From: Flavivirga jejuensis
GTDB taxonomy: Bacteria > Bacteroidota > Bacteroidia > Flavobacteriales > Flavobacteriaceae
Assembly: GCF_030540765.1 (NCBI RefSeq)
Contig: NZ_JAUOEL010000008.1
Coordinates: 310,001-374,000, forward strand
Length of the DNA: 64,000 nt
Reading direction: 5' to 3'
In this document: positions 41,802-51,627 of the stretch, piece after piece
Numbering within the stretch: the first letter of the stretch is position 1
Layout: each line of letters begins with the position of its first letter
Position numbers and translations under genes: made by a program
The notes under the pieces: model-generated
What the model was told of the DNA's origin: nothing
What the model saw: only the letters and a program-made list of their open reading frames with translations
Databases searched by the model: none

Positions 41802-42920
41802 TTATGGCTTTAATAATTTAACTATTTCTGTTTCAAAAGCATCTAAAGTATAGGTTTGAGACCAGCTTGATGCTTTTTCAGACATCAATTTTAAATTCCC
41901 TAAATTTTGTAATTGTTTTTTAATGGTATTAACCGCTAATTCTAAATTAGGCTCTATTAAAACCCCTCTGGCTCCATAATCTAACATAAAAGGCACACAA
42001 GAAACTGATGTAGCAATTGGAATAGCACCAAAAAACATAGCTTCAGCAATTACTTTTGGCCAACCTTCAGACTTTGAAGGTAATATTAAAAAATGTGTTT
42101 CTTTTAATACTTCTTTCACGACTTCTTTTTGTTGATTCCCTAATATATTAACAATGGCTTCTAACTTATTAGTAATAACATAGTCTTGTAATTCTTCATT
42201 TAAAATACCATCTCCATATAAATCCAAATGCACCTTTTTTCCTTGCTTATATAATGCTTCAACAATTTTAATAGCTAATAAAGGACGTTTACCTATTACT
42301 AGGCTTCCAACAAAAACAAACTTTAAAGTCTCTGAATAATCTCGTGTTTTGGGAGTTACTATTTCTTGTTTTGTGTATGATGCCGTAAAAAAGGTTTTTA
42401 TATTTTTAGTTTGATCTGGCCAATTTCCATAAACTAAAGTAGTTATATTTTTAGTAAAAAAAGTGCTACTTAACAACCACCTTTGAAATCGATAACTCAT
42501 TGGTTGCTTTGCTTTTGGATCCCAATTTCCTGCATATTTAGCAGTTTTAACTTTTTTTGGAAATAAAACCTGAACTAAACAACCTAATAAGCCCATGTTA
42601 CCAGGACAACGCAAGTGGATATGGTCTGCCTTTTTACAAACTTTGAAAATTGTATAAATTATTATGGGAAGTTTAAAAACCGATTTTATAAACTTTGATA
42701 GTGATGTAAATACGACTTCTGGTACCCTGTTAAAATTTATATTATTATGTTGGTAAGCACTATCAATAGTGCTTTTTTTAGAATTTAATAGCGGTGCTAT
42801 AATTGTAACCTCATCAACATATTTAAACCAAATATTCATTTCCCGAACATAAGGCGCATAGGCAAAAAAATGTTCATCTTCCCTTATATGCTTAACATGA
42901 GTGATTATTACAAAATTCAT
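41802..42920 (-). CDS. GT4 family glycosyltransferase
   Basis: This 372-residue GT-B glycosyltransferase resembles GT4 enzymes. The C-terminal domain has LKFVFVGSLVIGKRPLLAIK and the donor-binding region ILPSKSEGWPKVIAEAMFFG. A short hydrophobic surface helix (about 85-105) may dock it to the membrane. It overlaps the methyltransferase stop by four bases. No closer functional call is possible. Confidence 0.88.
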   Translation of the reverse strand: MNFVIITHVKHIREDEHFFAYAPYVREMNIWFKYVDEVTIIAPLLNSKKSTIDSAYQHNNINFNRVPEVVFTSLSKFIKSVFKLPIIIYTIFKVCKKADHIHLRCPGNMGLLGCLVQVLFPKKVKTAKYAGNWDPKAKQPMSYRFQRWLLSSTFFTKNITTLVYGNWPDQTKNIKTFFTASYTKQEIVTPKTRDYSETLKFVFVGSLVIGKRPLLAIKIVEALYKQGKKVHLDLYGDGILNEELQDYVITNKLEAIVNILGNQQKEVVKEVLKETHFLILPSKSEGWPKVIAEAMFFGAIPIATSVSCVPFMLDYGARGVLIEPNLELAVNTIKKQLQNLGNLKLMSEKASSWSQTYTLDAFETEIVKLLKP

Positions 42921-43846
42921 TTTTTTAACGAATAGAATTCATTTAATAATTCTTTTGGCCTCCTATTTATCTCATCTTTTTTAAATGTAAAGGCATACCC
43001 TATTGGCATGGACACTGTTCTTCTATTAAGGCTTGTTCTCAGTTTATCTAAATATTTTAACCAACCAAATAATAGTCTTGTTAAGAATAAAAAACTGCTT
43101 CTAACTATTTTTTTTGAACTAAGGTTAACAAAATAATTTGAAACAGCTACTGCTACCATAGAGGCACTTCCTTCCGTTATTTCTGTTTTTAATACGTCAC
43201 ATTTTGGAAATAGACTTCTCATACCTGTATAAGTAAATCTAAAAAAGTCATACGGTTCTGCATGGTAAGGAAAATTTTGAGGTGCTTCAATTTGGAGTAC
43301 CCCTCCAACTTTTGTTACTCTTTGCAATTCCTTACAAAACTTCCAAGGGTTTATAGTATGCTCAATAACCTGAGCTGCTAAAACAATATCGAAACAATCT
43401 GAAGCAAAAGGAATAAAATGACCATCAAAAATGTAATCGGGTTTAAACTGGTTGTGAACATCAGAAGTTACAATATCGCAATTGGGAAACATTTTTCTGT
43501 AATAAGCACTTTTTTCACCAACGCCTATAATTAACATTTTACTCTTTAATGGAAGCGATTTTGAAAGGTCTTCATACCGCTTATTCATATTAAAATCTTT
43601 ATTAAGCGCAGGAAGTAATTGTCTTCTTATATAATTTTTTAGATTCGTTTTATCTAAATGAGCACTATTCTGAGTCGTGGTTTTTGAATTAACAATATCC
43701 GCTTCATCAAATATAGACTCATAACTAAACAAAATAGGAGTACTATTAAATACTGGTAATTTAGACTGATCTTCAAACAAATAATAACTCTCTGTGATTT
43801 TAATTAATTTTGACTGCGAGTCTGGATGTATTATATAATCAAACAT
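42917..43846 (-). CDS. SAM-dependent methyltransferase with Trm112-like N-terminus
   Basis: This 309-residue class I methyltransferase is preceded by a short Trm112-like segment (FDYIIHPDSQSKLIKI). The SAM pocket is KMLIIGVGEKSAYY; the acidic loop is CDIVTSDV; the post-motif region DCFDIVLAAQVIEHTINPW is typical of Methyltransf_11. I chose the ATG at 43846 because the longer frame (from 43879) starts with TTG and overlaps the upstream gene. It may methylate a sugar or a lipid-linked intermediate. The catalytic part is followed by about 90 residues including a hydrophobic segment. Confidence 0.85.
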   Translation of the reverse strand: MFDYIIHPDSQSKLIKITESYYLFEDQSKLPVFNSTPILFSYESIFDEADIVNSKTTTQNSAHLDKTNLKNYIRRQLLPALNKDFNMNKRYEDLSKSLPLKSKMLIIGVGEKSAYYRKMFPNCDIVTSDVHNQFKPDYIFDGHFIPFASDCFDIVLAAQVIEHTINPWKFCKELQRVTKVGGVLQIEAPQNFPYHAEPYDFFRFTYTGMRSLFPKCDVLKTEITEGSASMVAVAVSNYFVNLSSKKIVRSSFLFLTRLLFGWLKYLDKLRTSLNRRTVSMPIGYAFTFKKDEINRRPKELLNEFYSLKK

Positions 43847-43854
43847 ATGTTTAT

Positions 43855-44847
43855 TTAACTTATTAAAACTTTTAACCAACCTACTGTTCTTCCTAAAGCT
43901 TCACTAAATGCTTCCTTTTTTTTAGATGTAGTAAAGGTATTGGTAAATCTAATTATAATTAATAAAACAGTAATAACATGCCATTTAATTTTCGTTTTTA
44001 AAGTTGGTTTAGGGTTTTTAGTTCGCCAAATATAGTAACCATTCTTAACAACCATTTTACCATATTTATATTTATCAGGTCTTCCAGATTCTTCATGATA
44101 GTGGTACACTTTAGCCGCAGTATTTAAATATAATTTACCTGTTTTAGCTACGCGAATTGAAAAATCGGCATCTTCGTATAATCCATAGCCTTCAAAAAAT
44201 GTTGAAAATTGATGTTTCTTAAAGACATCTTTCTTAAAAGACGAAACGCCTCCCATTAGTAATTCTACTTCATAAACCTTATTACTTGGCGGCAAAAAAC
44301 TAACACTTCTTGCATGAGAGAATAATGGTGAAACCCCTGGTGGACAATCGCAATCTAAACCAAATTTCTTTCTGAGTACAAACCGTTTGCTATCTTTACG
44401 TTTCCATCCATCAAAATAAAACTCTTCAATTTTGGGGCGGTAATTATCCCCTACGAATTCAAAATTAGTTTCATTAATAATATAGCCTCCAACACCTAAT
44501 GCCTCAGGATATGATTTGTACGTGTTTAATATATTTTCAAAATAGTCTGGTACTAAAACAGTATCATCGTCTAAAAAACAAACAATGTCAGACGTACTTG
44601 AAACTAAATTAATACCGTAATTACGCTGTTTCGTTAAACCTCTATCTGCATCTTCAACCCTAAAATATTTTAAGTTATCAAAGTTGTTTTTATCTAATAG
44701 TAATTTTGTTTCATTATTAGTAGAGCCATCAACAATTAATATTTCATTCGGATATAAAGATTGTATTTTTACTGAATTCAACAAATTCAGTAATGCTTCA
44801 GAACGCATGTAAGTACATACTATTAATGAAAAACTATGATAAACCAT
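43855..44847 (-). CDS. GT2 family glycosyltransferase
   Basis: This 330-residue GT-A enzyme of the GT2 family begins FSLIVCTYMRSEALLNLLNS and has the nucleotide loop ILIVDGSTNNE, the metal-binding FLDDDTVL and the acceptor-site signature GYGLYEDADFSIRV (an ED motif). A hydrophobic helix near the C-terminus (about 285-300) may anchor it. Its start overlaps the 3' end of the exostosin gene by 14 bp, indicating coupled translation. It transfers one unknown sugar. Confidence 0.92.
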   Translation of the reverse strand: MVYHSFSLIVCTYMRSEALLNLLNSVKIQSLYPNEILIVDGSTNNETKLLLDKNNFDNLKYFRVEDADRGLTKQRNYGINLVSSTSDIVCFLDDDTVLVPDYFENILNTYKSYPEALGVGGYIINETNFEFVGDNYRPKIEEFYFDGWKRKDSKRFVLRKKFGLDCDCPPGVSPLFSHARSVSFLPPSNKVYEVELLMGGVSSFKKDVFKKHQFSTFFEGYGLYEDADFSIRVAKTGKLYLNTAAKVYHYHEESGRPDKYKYGKMVVKNGYYIWRTKNPKPTLKTKIKWHVITVLLIIIRFTNTFTTSKKKEAFSEALGRTVGWLKVLIS

Positions 44848-45883
44848 CGTCTTGTAATTTACTTATAAAAACATCATGAATATGTTTAAAGAAAAACTCC
44901 CTTCTTAAATATTTGTTCCATAAAAGTCTATTATTTTCTTGAAGTTTAATAAAATTTTCTTCATTAATTTTTTTATGAAAATTCAAAATTTGTTGTTCTA
45001 AGGTTTTAGTTTGCTCATCATCAATGATCAAACAATGCTTTTTCCAATCAATTTTATTAGACAACGGTAATTGACAATCTGTATTTATTAATACAGGAAT
45101 TCTTCCTACTGCTAAAGTCTCATAAAACCTAACTGAAAAATTCCCTGCGCCTCTAATACAAAATGTATAAGGGTTTTTAACTATATTTTGATAAAACGTT
45201 TCAGTTGTTTTTTGCTTCTCTATTTCTGTTTTTACTCCTGCCCTATAGGTATCTCTTAAAATAAAATTGGTTTTCAGTTTATCACTTTTTTTTAAAGTCT
45301 TAAGATATTTTGCTCTTTTTATACTTGATGGATAAAAAGGCTGATAATCTTTAAGTTCTTTTTTTAAAATCCTTTTTAAATTTATTTTTATAAAAGCTAA
45401 AAACTCTTTGAGGTATTTTAAAACACCTGTTTTTGCATGACCAACAAAGCCTATTTCTGGGATTTTATTTTTTTGTAAAGGGCTAAAATCTTTTTCTAAA
45501 TTAATCTGGTAAGGATCATTTATAAAAGAAGGTATTATAATAGTTCTTTCATTCAGTTTACTTTTAAAACCACCCAACCTAAAATTAAAAATACTTTTAT
45601 CTTGTAATGTATAGCCAAAATCGCCTCCTGAATATACCCATATAGGCTTATCCAATTGTTTTGCTTTATCTAAAATATTATCTATAGTAGACTTATAAAA
45701 CTTTAGTGAATACACATACTCTAAAGGCAATACTATAACGTCTGAATTATTTATATCGTTAACAATTTTATAATAGGTACTTAGGTATTCATTATTTCCA
45801 TAGAATAAATCGAATAATAACGGAAAAACAAGCTTGCGATTTTGCTCTGTTAATAAATTTGTATCTGTATAAATCTTAAGCAT
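44834..45883 (-). CDS. Exostosin-like (GT47) glycosyltransferase
   Basis: This 349-residue protein matches the exostosin domain: NVTD-like openings are missing, but the conserved region PYTFCIRGAGNFSVRFYETL, followed by AVGRIPVLINTDCQLPLSN and a conserved KKHCLIIDD, is clear. Eukaryotic exostosins make heparan-type chains and plant members build wall polysaccharides; bacterial ones occur in capsule loci. It has no signal or membrane span, so it is cytosolic, unlike the Golgi enzymes. It overlaps both neighbouring genes by 8-14 bp. Confidence 0.85.
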   Translation of the reverse strand: MLKIYTDTNLLTEQNRKLVFPLLFDLFYGNNEYLSTYYKIVNDINNSDVIVLPLEYVYSLKFYKSTIDNILDKAKQLDKPIWVYSGGDFGYTLQDKSIFNFRLGGFKSKLNERTIIIPSFINDPYQINLEKDFSPLQKNKIPEIGFVGHAKTGVLKYLKEFLAFIKINLKRILKKELKDYQPFYPSSIKRAKYLKTLKKSDKLKTNFILRDTYRAGVKTEIEKQKTTETFYQNIVKNPYTFCIRGAGNFSVRFYETLAVGRIPVLINTDCQLPLSNKIDWKKHCLIIDDEQTKTLEQQILNFHKKINEENFIKLQENNRLLWNKYLRREFFFKHIHDVFISKLQDDGLS

Positions 45884-47423
45884 TAAATCTTTCTTTTAAT
45901 TTATCTGCCCAGAGAAGGCTTACATACCATTCTTTCTTCATATTAGCAATATACTTAAACGGGTTTTTAATGGATTGAGATTTATAGTATTTAATAAAAA
46001 GCAAGAGTTTGTATAGTTGGTTTTGTTGTTTTGTTAAATGCGTAAGATTAAATAACATAATTGTTGGAGAAGGTTTAGGTTGACATTTTTCATGATCCCA
46101 AGGATGTTCAACCTTAATTCTGTAGCCTCCAAAAGGCGCTTTTAAATGCGTTATTCTTATGTTAGAATAATATATAATATCTTCTCCTAAATTGCGTAAT
46201 TGCATCCCAAAGTCTATATCTTCCCCATAATTATGCTCGTATTCCATACCGAATTTCACATCTTTTATTAAAGAGGATTTCATAAAACTATTTCCACCTC
46301 CAAAAACTGGCGTTTGAGACGTTTTAAAATAAGTTTGTTTCTCTTCTGGTTTTAAATATATGGTGGTACCTACTTTGGTTCCTGTTTTTTCAACTGCTTT
46401 TAATAAGTTTTTAATTAAATCTGGTTCAAACCTATTATCATCATCACCTAAAAGCGTCCATTCACTTTCCACTAAATCCAAAGCGATATTTCTTGCATTA
46501 CAAACCCCACTCTGGTGAATAAATTTATGCTTTATATTAAATGGCCATTCTTCATTAGTTAAATAATCTAAGCTGGAGGTTGCATTCTCTTGAGGGTTTT
46601 GTTCAACTATGATTACATTCTTAGGCAAAATAGTTTGCTTAGATAAATCTTTTAATACATCATACAAATATTGTTTTCGACCTATTGTAGGTATAATGAC
46701 ATCCACTTCTTTTTTATCAATAACTTGTTTTGAGGATTTCAAAGGGATTGAAGTAAAATCAAAATTTACTTGTTGTTTTTTGATTAACAGGCTTTTTATA
46801 AACGGGATAAAAGGAATCTTTTTTAAATAAATTATAAAACACAAAAATAATAGATATCCCCAAACCCATTTATAATGAGTTTTTACAAATCTGAATAATT
46901 CTGACGTTGAAGCTTGATTATCTGCCATAGACTCAGGAACGTTTAACAATAACTGGGGTTCTGAATAACAAAACAAGCCTTGCGACATACCAGTTTTTGC
47001 CAAGGAGTTAATGAAATAATTAAAATTAGCATGCTTTTTAAAATCCTTAAAAACAGTATTTAAAAGTGCTGCATGTATACCTCCAACATCGCTACTCATC
47101 AACCAAGTAGGATAACATACTTTTTTATTAACTTTTAGGTAAACAGATTGATCTACAAAACCAATATGTTCTGGAATGTAATTTTTATGAAACACAGAAT
47201 ATGAAGCTAAAATGTGTTTATGGTGAAAAACATTAGGTATTTGTGCTTTATTTATATTATCAATATAAGCCTCATGACACCAAATAAGTATTTCTTCTGG
47301 AAATAATTTAGCTAATTCAAATAAAGTACTAGTAATAGATGATTTAACCTCAAAAGGAATTGTTTTAAACTCATTGTTAAGAATTCTGAATGGTTTATTA
47401 TTTTGATGTATTAAATAAATCAT
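45876..47423 (-). CDS. GT2 glycosyltransferase with long N-terminal extension
   Basis: This 515-residue protein is larger than usual for GT2. The GT-A catalytic domain is about residues 238-470 (VDVIIPTIGRKQYLYDVL; metal site LLGDDDNRFEPDL with D327-D329; YGEDIDFGMQLRNLGEDI). The first 235 residues match no domain I recognise. They include CYPTWLMSSDVGG and end with a membrane-type helix at about 185-212. The extension might recognise the acceptor or anchor the enzyme. It overlaps its upstream neighbour by 4 bp and its downstream neighbour by 8 bp. Confidence 0.87.
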   Translation of the reverse strand: MIYLIHQNNKPFRILNNEFKTIPFEVKSSITSTLFELAKLFPEEILIWCHEAYIDNINKAQIPNVFHHKHILASYSVFHKNYIPEHIGFVDQSVYLKVNKKVCYPTWLMSSDVGGIHAALLNTVFKDFKKHANFNYFINSLAKTGMSQGLFCYSEPQLLLNVPESMADNQASTSELFRFVKTHYKWVWGYLLFLCFIIYLKKIPFIPFIKSLLIKKQQVNFDFTSIPLKSSKQVIDKKEVDVIIPTIGRKQYLYDVLKDLSKQTILPKNVIIVEQNPQENATSSLDYLTNEEWPFNIKHKFIHQSGVCNARNIALDLVESEWTLLGDDDNRFEPDLIKNLLKAVEKTGTKVGTTIYLKPEEKQTYFKTSQTPVFGGGNSFMKSSLIKDVKFGMEYEHNYGEDIDFGMQLRNLGEDIIYYSNIRITHLKAPFGGYRIKVEHPWDHEKCQPKPSPTIMLFNLTHLTKQQNQLYKLLLFIKYYKSQSIKNPFKYIANMKKEWYVSLLWADKLKERFNA

Positions 47424-48577
47424 GAAATGATGGATTTATAATAATCAATATTAATATCTGCATTCTTTTCAATATCAAAAAGTGTTTCTACTTTTTCTCT
47501 TGCCGCATTACCCATTTGGGCACAAAAAGTTTCGTCTCCGAGTAATTTAAGCAATTGGTTTGCATATGCATCAATCTCTGTTGGATGAACCAAGTAACCA
47601 TTAATACCATCGTCTATCAGTTCTTGTGCCCATCCAATACTTGTATTAACAACTGGCTTTTGCATCGCCATAGATTCTATTGTTACCATACCTAAAGTTT
47701 CTGCAAAAGAAGGATAAGTACATACATGTGTGCGTTTTATATGCTCTTTAACTTCAGAATATGGAATCTTGCCTAAATAGTTAACACGTTCTTTGGCTTC
47801 TTTAGAAAAAATTTGTTCCATTAGTTTATAAGTAGACTTTTCTCCCGTTTTAATATCTGAAGCATCATTTCCAATAAGAGTTAATTTTGCTTTTGAATTT
47901 TGTTTTAATACCTTATTAAATATTTCTGCCAATTCTAAAACTCCTTTTTTTCTTATGATGGTACCAATGTATAATATAGTATTTCTATCATAAATTTCTG
48001 GAGTACTATTTACAAAATTTTCTAATTGTAAACCGTAATGAATGGTTTTTATCTTATTCTTATTTAACCCAAAGATTTTCGCAGTTTCAATACCAGCATA
48101 AGTTGTTGGAGCTATAAAAGCTGTTGCTTTATTTAAACCCATTTTTTCAAACATAAAGTTTTTAAACTTTTGTTTTCTGTTTTCTAATTTGCAAAAATAA
48201 GCATCGCTCCCATGAAACCTAATAACCAAAGGAACTTTAAAGTTCATAAAAGCAGTGATTCCTGTCCAATCTGCCGCTTCTAAAATCTCTATTTGTTTTT
48301 TATTTACTATTAAGTTTACATACTTCTGAATATGCTTTCTGTAATAATACCAAGTAAATAGTTTATAAGTTTCTTTTTTAATAAGATGAATTTCCACACC
48401 TTTATCATCAATGATTTCAGATTCGTTTTGGTGATATACAAATACCGTAACCTCAACACCTTTTTTAACCAAAGCAATAGCTAGATTTTTAATACTCGTT
48501 GCTATTCCTGCCGCATGCTTTACTTTAGGATGTGGATATTCGGATGTGATGAAGCCTATTTTTAATATTTCCCCCAT
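47420..48577 (-). CDS. GT4 family glycosyltransferase
   Basis: This 385-residue GT4 enzyme has the phrase KHAAGIATSIKNLAIALVKK near the N-terminus, the acceptor region RFHGSDAYFCKLE and the donor region NTILYIGTIIRKKGVLELAE. The E-x7-E segment is FAETLGMVTIESMAMQKPVV. It would extend the growing repeat unit. It overlaps the downstream GT2 gene by 4 bp and starts 5 bp after the upstream membrane protein. No specificity can be assigned. Confidence 0.92.
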   Translation of the reverse strand: MGEILKIGFITSEYPHPKVKHAAGIATSIKNLAIALVKKGVEVTVFVYHQNESEIIDDKGVEIHLIKKETYKLFTWYYYRKHIQKYVNLIVNKKQIEILEAADWTGITAFMNFKVPLVIRFHGSDAYFCKLENRKQKFKNFMFEKMGLNKATAFIAPTTYAGIETAKIFGLNKNKIKTIHYGLQLENFVNSTPEIYDRNTILYIGTIIRKKGVLELAEIFNKVLKQNSKAKLTLIGNDASDIKTGEKSTYKLMEQIFSKEAKERVNYLGKIPYSEVKEHIKRTHVCTYPSFAETLGMVTIESMAMQKPVVNTSIGWAQELIDDGINGYLVHPTEIDAYANQLLKLLGDETFCAQMGNAAREKVETLFDIEKNADINIDYYKSIIS

Positions 48578-48582
48578 ATTAT

Positions 48583-49893
48583 TTAAACAGCTAAAATTAA
48601 GTTTAATATACTTCTTAAATTAAAAAGAGTAATAACTATTAATGACATAGAAAAAACGGTGTTTTTGTACATAGTATCAACAGCAAACGGCTTTCGACTT
48701 ATATAACTTAATACAGCTGCAGGTATTAAAATTTCATAGCCAATAAGCCATCTATGTTCTATAAAAGTAAAACATACAAAAGACAGCGCTAACGTAATAA
48801 TCAAAAATAAATTTGAAGCTAAATTCTCTTTATTAATAAATGATTTCAATACCATTTTTTTGTTTAGTAATGGTACAAGTAATAAAAAGAACAAAAATCC
48901 CCAAAATCTAAAAAACCTCAATATGCTAAAACCAACATTATAGGCAAACATTTTTAGCACAATTACTGGATCCCTGCTAATGACTTCAAAAAAAGATTTA
49001 GGCAAACTATCCTCTCCATTTTCATCTAAATACTTTATGACAACATCAAATTTGGTATGCTTCCAAATGGCGTCTCTGTTGGGTGCTTCCTTACCTTGTT
49101 CAATTTTTTTTAATCCTAAATAATTTCGTTGCACCCAATTAGCATTAATATTTTTTGGTGCTTTATCATAACTACTCAATTTATTCTTTTCTATAAAGGA
49201 AGGATAATGAAAGGCACTCACCAATACTATAAATGATATAAGTGCAACGGCAATTTTTAATATCTTTTTTGGTATACTATCGTTTGAATCTACAAACCAA
49301 ATAATAAAAGTAAAGGCAACTAATAGAATCCACAAAAGGGCAGTCATTCTAATTGAAATTCCTATTGCAAGTAACAAACCTATCAAAACAAAAGACATGT
49401 ATTGATCTTTTTTATTGAATAATCTTTGGGTTAAAACATATAGTAAAACAATAATAAAAACACCTAAAAAGGTGTCATTTGAAGCTCCTGAATACGATTT
49501 TAAGTTGATCGTAAAAAAGAAATACAGACCAAATAGAATGATAAAGTAAATATCTATTTTTTTTGTTTTTTTTCTTAAAAAATAGAATCCAAAAACAATT
49601 AAAAATATTTGGCTTAAGAAGTTTAACAAGAAAAAAGAAATCTCCACATCATTTGTAAACCAGTATAATCCTTTTAAAAATAAATTATAAAGTATGGTCG
49701 TTCCTTCAGAAACCGCATCATAGTGGCCTAAATCTAAAAATCTTAAAAAGGCTCCTTTATAGTCGTCATTATTATGAAAAACAAAAATTTTTGGAGTATT
49801 TACTGCAATTAGAAATATATAAACTAATAAAGCTATAATAGACAAACCATATAATAGTTTCTTATTACCTGTTATTTTCCAGATTTTATCCAT
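48583..49893 (-). CDS. Polytopic membrane protein, possible GT-C type
   Basis: This 436-residue protein has about ten to twelve membrane spans. The first loop contains HNNDDYKGAFLRFLDLGHYD, with an acidic pair after the first span as in GT-C glycosyltransferases (GT39/GT83, PMT-like). A long loop at about 230-290 contains LGLKKIEQGKEAPNRDAIWK. It could transfer a sugar from a polyprenyl-phosphate donor, which fits the GtrB-like enzyme encoded at 51624, or be an unrelated membrane protein. It overlaps the aminotransferase gene by 8 bp. It is not a recognisable Wzx flippase. Confidence 0.6.
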   Translation of the reverse strand: MDKIWKITGNKKLLYGLSIIALLVYIFLIAVNTPKIFVFHNNDDYKGAFLRFLDLGHYDAVSEGTTILYNLFLKGLYWFTNDVEISFFLLNFLSQIFLIVFGFYFLRKKTKKIDIYFIILFGLYFFFTINLKSYSGASNDTFLGVFIIVLLYVLTQRLFNKKDQYMSFVLIGLLLAIGISIRMTALLWILLVAFTFIIWFVDSNDSIPKKILKIAVALISFIVLVSAFHYPSFIEKNKLSSYDKAPKNINANWVQRNYLGLKKIEQGKEAPNRDAIWKHTKFDVVIKYLDENGEDSLPKSFFEVISRDPVIVLKMFAYNVGFSILRFFRFWGFLFFLLLVPLLNKKMVLKSFINKENLASNLFLIITLALSFVCFTFIEHRWLIGYEILIPAAVLSYISRKPFAVDTMYKNTVFSMSLIVITLFNLRSILNLILAV

Positions 49894-50998
49894 ACATCAA
49901 TATTTTACTTATAACCTCCGTTACATCCAATTCGTAAAACATTGGTAACCTTAATAATCTGTTGGTAAACATATCACTGTTGGTTAATTTCTTACCCTGG
50001 TATTTAGCTTGATAATATGGACTAGAATGCAAACTAATATAATGGAAAACGGCCAAAACGTTATTCGCTTTTAAATGTTTTATTATTTTAGATCGTTGGT
50101 CTTCAGACTTGCAAATAATATAAAACATATGGGCATTATTTGTCGCGTAATCTGGTATGCTCATGAGTTTGATATCATGCTTATCTGACCAATCTTTTAG
50201 TGATTCTTGATAACGATTCCAATGCTCTAATCTCTTTCTTTGAATATCTTCTAAATTTTCAATCTGTGCCCATAAAAATGCTGCTATAATTTCTGAAGGT
50301 AAAAATGAAGATCCTGTATCTACCCATCCATATTTATTTACTTCTCCTCTAAAAAACTCAGCTCTATTAGTGCCTTTTTCCCAAATAATTTCAGCTCTAT
50401 TAACAAAACGGTCATCATTAATTGCTAATAATCCTCCTTCTCCAGAAATAATATTTTTTGTTTCATGAAACGAAAAAGTAGCCATATGACCAATTGCCCC
50501 TAATGCTTTTCCTTTGTATTTAGAACAAATTGCTTGTGCTGCATCTTCAATAACCAACAAGTTATGCCGTTCAGCAATACTCATAATTGTATCCATATCG
50601 CATGAAACTCCAGCATAATGGACAACAACTATCGCTTTTGTTTTAGAAGTAATTAAAGCTTCAATTTTAGTAGCATCTATATTTGGATTGTTAGAATAAG
50701 AATCAGCAAAAGTTATGGTGGCACCTTGGCGAATAAAAGCCAGTGCTGTTGAAACAAATGTAAAACTTGGTATGATAACTTCGTCTCCCTTTTCAATATT
50801 TGCTAATATAGCGCACATCTCTAAAGCATCTGTACAAGATGTAGTAAGTAAAGCTTTTTTAAAACCAAAAGTGTCTTCAAAGTAATTTTGACATCGTTTT
50901 GTGTAATCACCATTACCAGATATTTTGCCTAATTTTACAGCATCTTCTATATACTGCGTTTCTTTGCCTGTTAAATATGGTTTATTAAATGGGATCAT
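49886..50998 (-). CDS. rffA: dTDP-4-amino-4,6-dideoxygalactose transaminase
   Basis: This 370-residue PLP aminotransferase of the DegT/DnrJ/EryC1/StrS family is very close in pattern to E. coli WecE/RffA: GDEVIIPSFTFVSTALAF, VIEDAAQAI and FSFHETKNIISGEGG with the PLP lysine K181, then RAEIIWEKGTNRAEFFRG. It converts dTDP-4-keto-6-deoxy-glucose to dTDP-4-amino-4,6-dideoxygalactose (dTDP-Fuc4N). The following gene encodes an acyltransferase that could N-acylate the product. RmlA/RmlB needed for the substrate are not in the window. The stop overlaps the neighbour by 8 bp. Confidence 0.92.
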   Translation of the reverse strand: MIPFNKPYLTGKETQYIEDAVKLGKISGNGDYTKRCQNYFEDTFGFKKALLTTSCTDALEMCAILANIEKGDEVIIPSFTFVSTALAFIRQGATITFADSYSNNPNIDATKIEALITSKTKAIVVVHYAGVSCDMDTIMSIAERHNLLVIEDAAQAICSKYKGKALGAIGHMATFSFHETKNIISGEGGLLAINDDRFVNRAEIIWEKGTNRAEFFRGEVNKYGWVDTGSSFLPSEIIAAFLWAQIENLEDIQRKRLEHWNRYQESLKDWSDKHDIKLMSIPDYATNNAHMFYIICKSEDQRSKIIKHLKANNVLAVFHYISLHSSPYYQAKYQGKKLTNSDMFTNRLLRLPMFYELDVTEVISKILMYG

Positions 50999-51627
50999 CT
51001 TATAAATCTTGATGGATTACCTACATATAATCCTGATTTTTCTATTTGATTTATTACGACTGTGCCAGCTCCTATCTGCACATCATCAGCAACATTAATA
51101 TTATCTATTATGGTTGAATTAATGCCTATATTACAACGCTTCCCAATATTTACAAATCCAGCAATTGCAACTCTTGGTGACAAAAATGTATGTTGAGCAA
51201 TTATAGAATCGTGTGCAATGGTGCAACTTATATTAATAAAAACGTTGTCTTTTATAATCGCTTGCTGGTCAATAATAACTCCTGGAAATATACAAACCCC
51301 ACTTCCTACAACACACGAAGCATCAATATAACACGATGAATGTATAAATGTAGCAAAGGGAACAACAGCTTTTAAAGAAGTATATAGCTTTTCTCTAAAA
51401 CCTAAATGTTTATAGCCAATTCCAATGATAACTTCGTCAAATAACTTATTGGTAAAACCATTTTCTACATCTTCAACTTTACCAAAAACTTTGATTTGAT
51501 TTATTATCGTATTCGGAGTAGCAAAATCATCAAAAAATCCTACGACTTCAAATTGATTATCTTGAGCAGCATGATAGGCTATTTGTTGTCCTAAATCTCC
51601 AGCGCCTATAATCGCTAATTTTTTCAT
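50995..51627 (-). CDS. PglD/NeuD-like sugar O/N-acetyltransferase
   Basis: This 210-residue acetyltransferase has an N-terminal Rossmann-like PglD_N domain (KKLAIIGAGDLGQQIAYHAA) and a left-handed beta-helix of hexapeptide repeats from about residue 95 (for example VFINISCTIAHDSIIAQHTF and GAGTVVI), ending VGNPSRFIR. The catalytic His in TIAHDS is where PglD and NeuD have theirs. Its 4-bp overlap with rffA makes the 4-amino sugar its most likely substrate; O-acetylation of a nonulosonic acid is the alternative, as NeuB/NeuA-type genes also lie in the locus. Confidence 0.9.
   Translation of the reverse strand: MKKLAIIGAGDLGQQIAYHAAQDNQFEVVGFFDDFATPNTIINQIKVFGKVEDVENGFTNKLFDEVIIGIGYKHLGFREKLYTSLKAVVPFATFIHSSCYIDASCVVGSGVCIFPGVIIDQQAIIKDNVFINISCTIAHDSIIAQHTFLSPRVAIAGFVNIGKRCNIGINSTIIDNINVADDVQIGAGTVVINQIEKSGLYVGNPSRFIR

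Noticed and set aside
48583-49893. Wzx flippase
   Set aside because: Polytopic, but the acidic first-loop pattern and large soluble loops do not fit the MATE/PST flippase layout.
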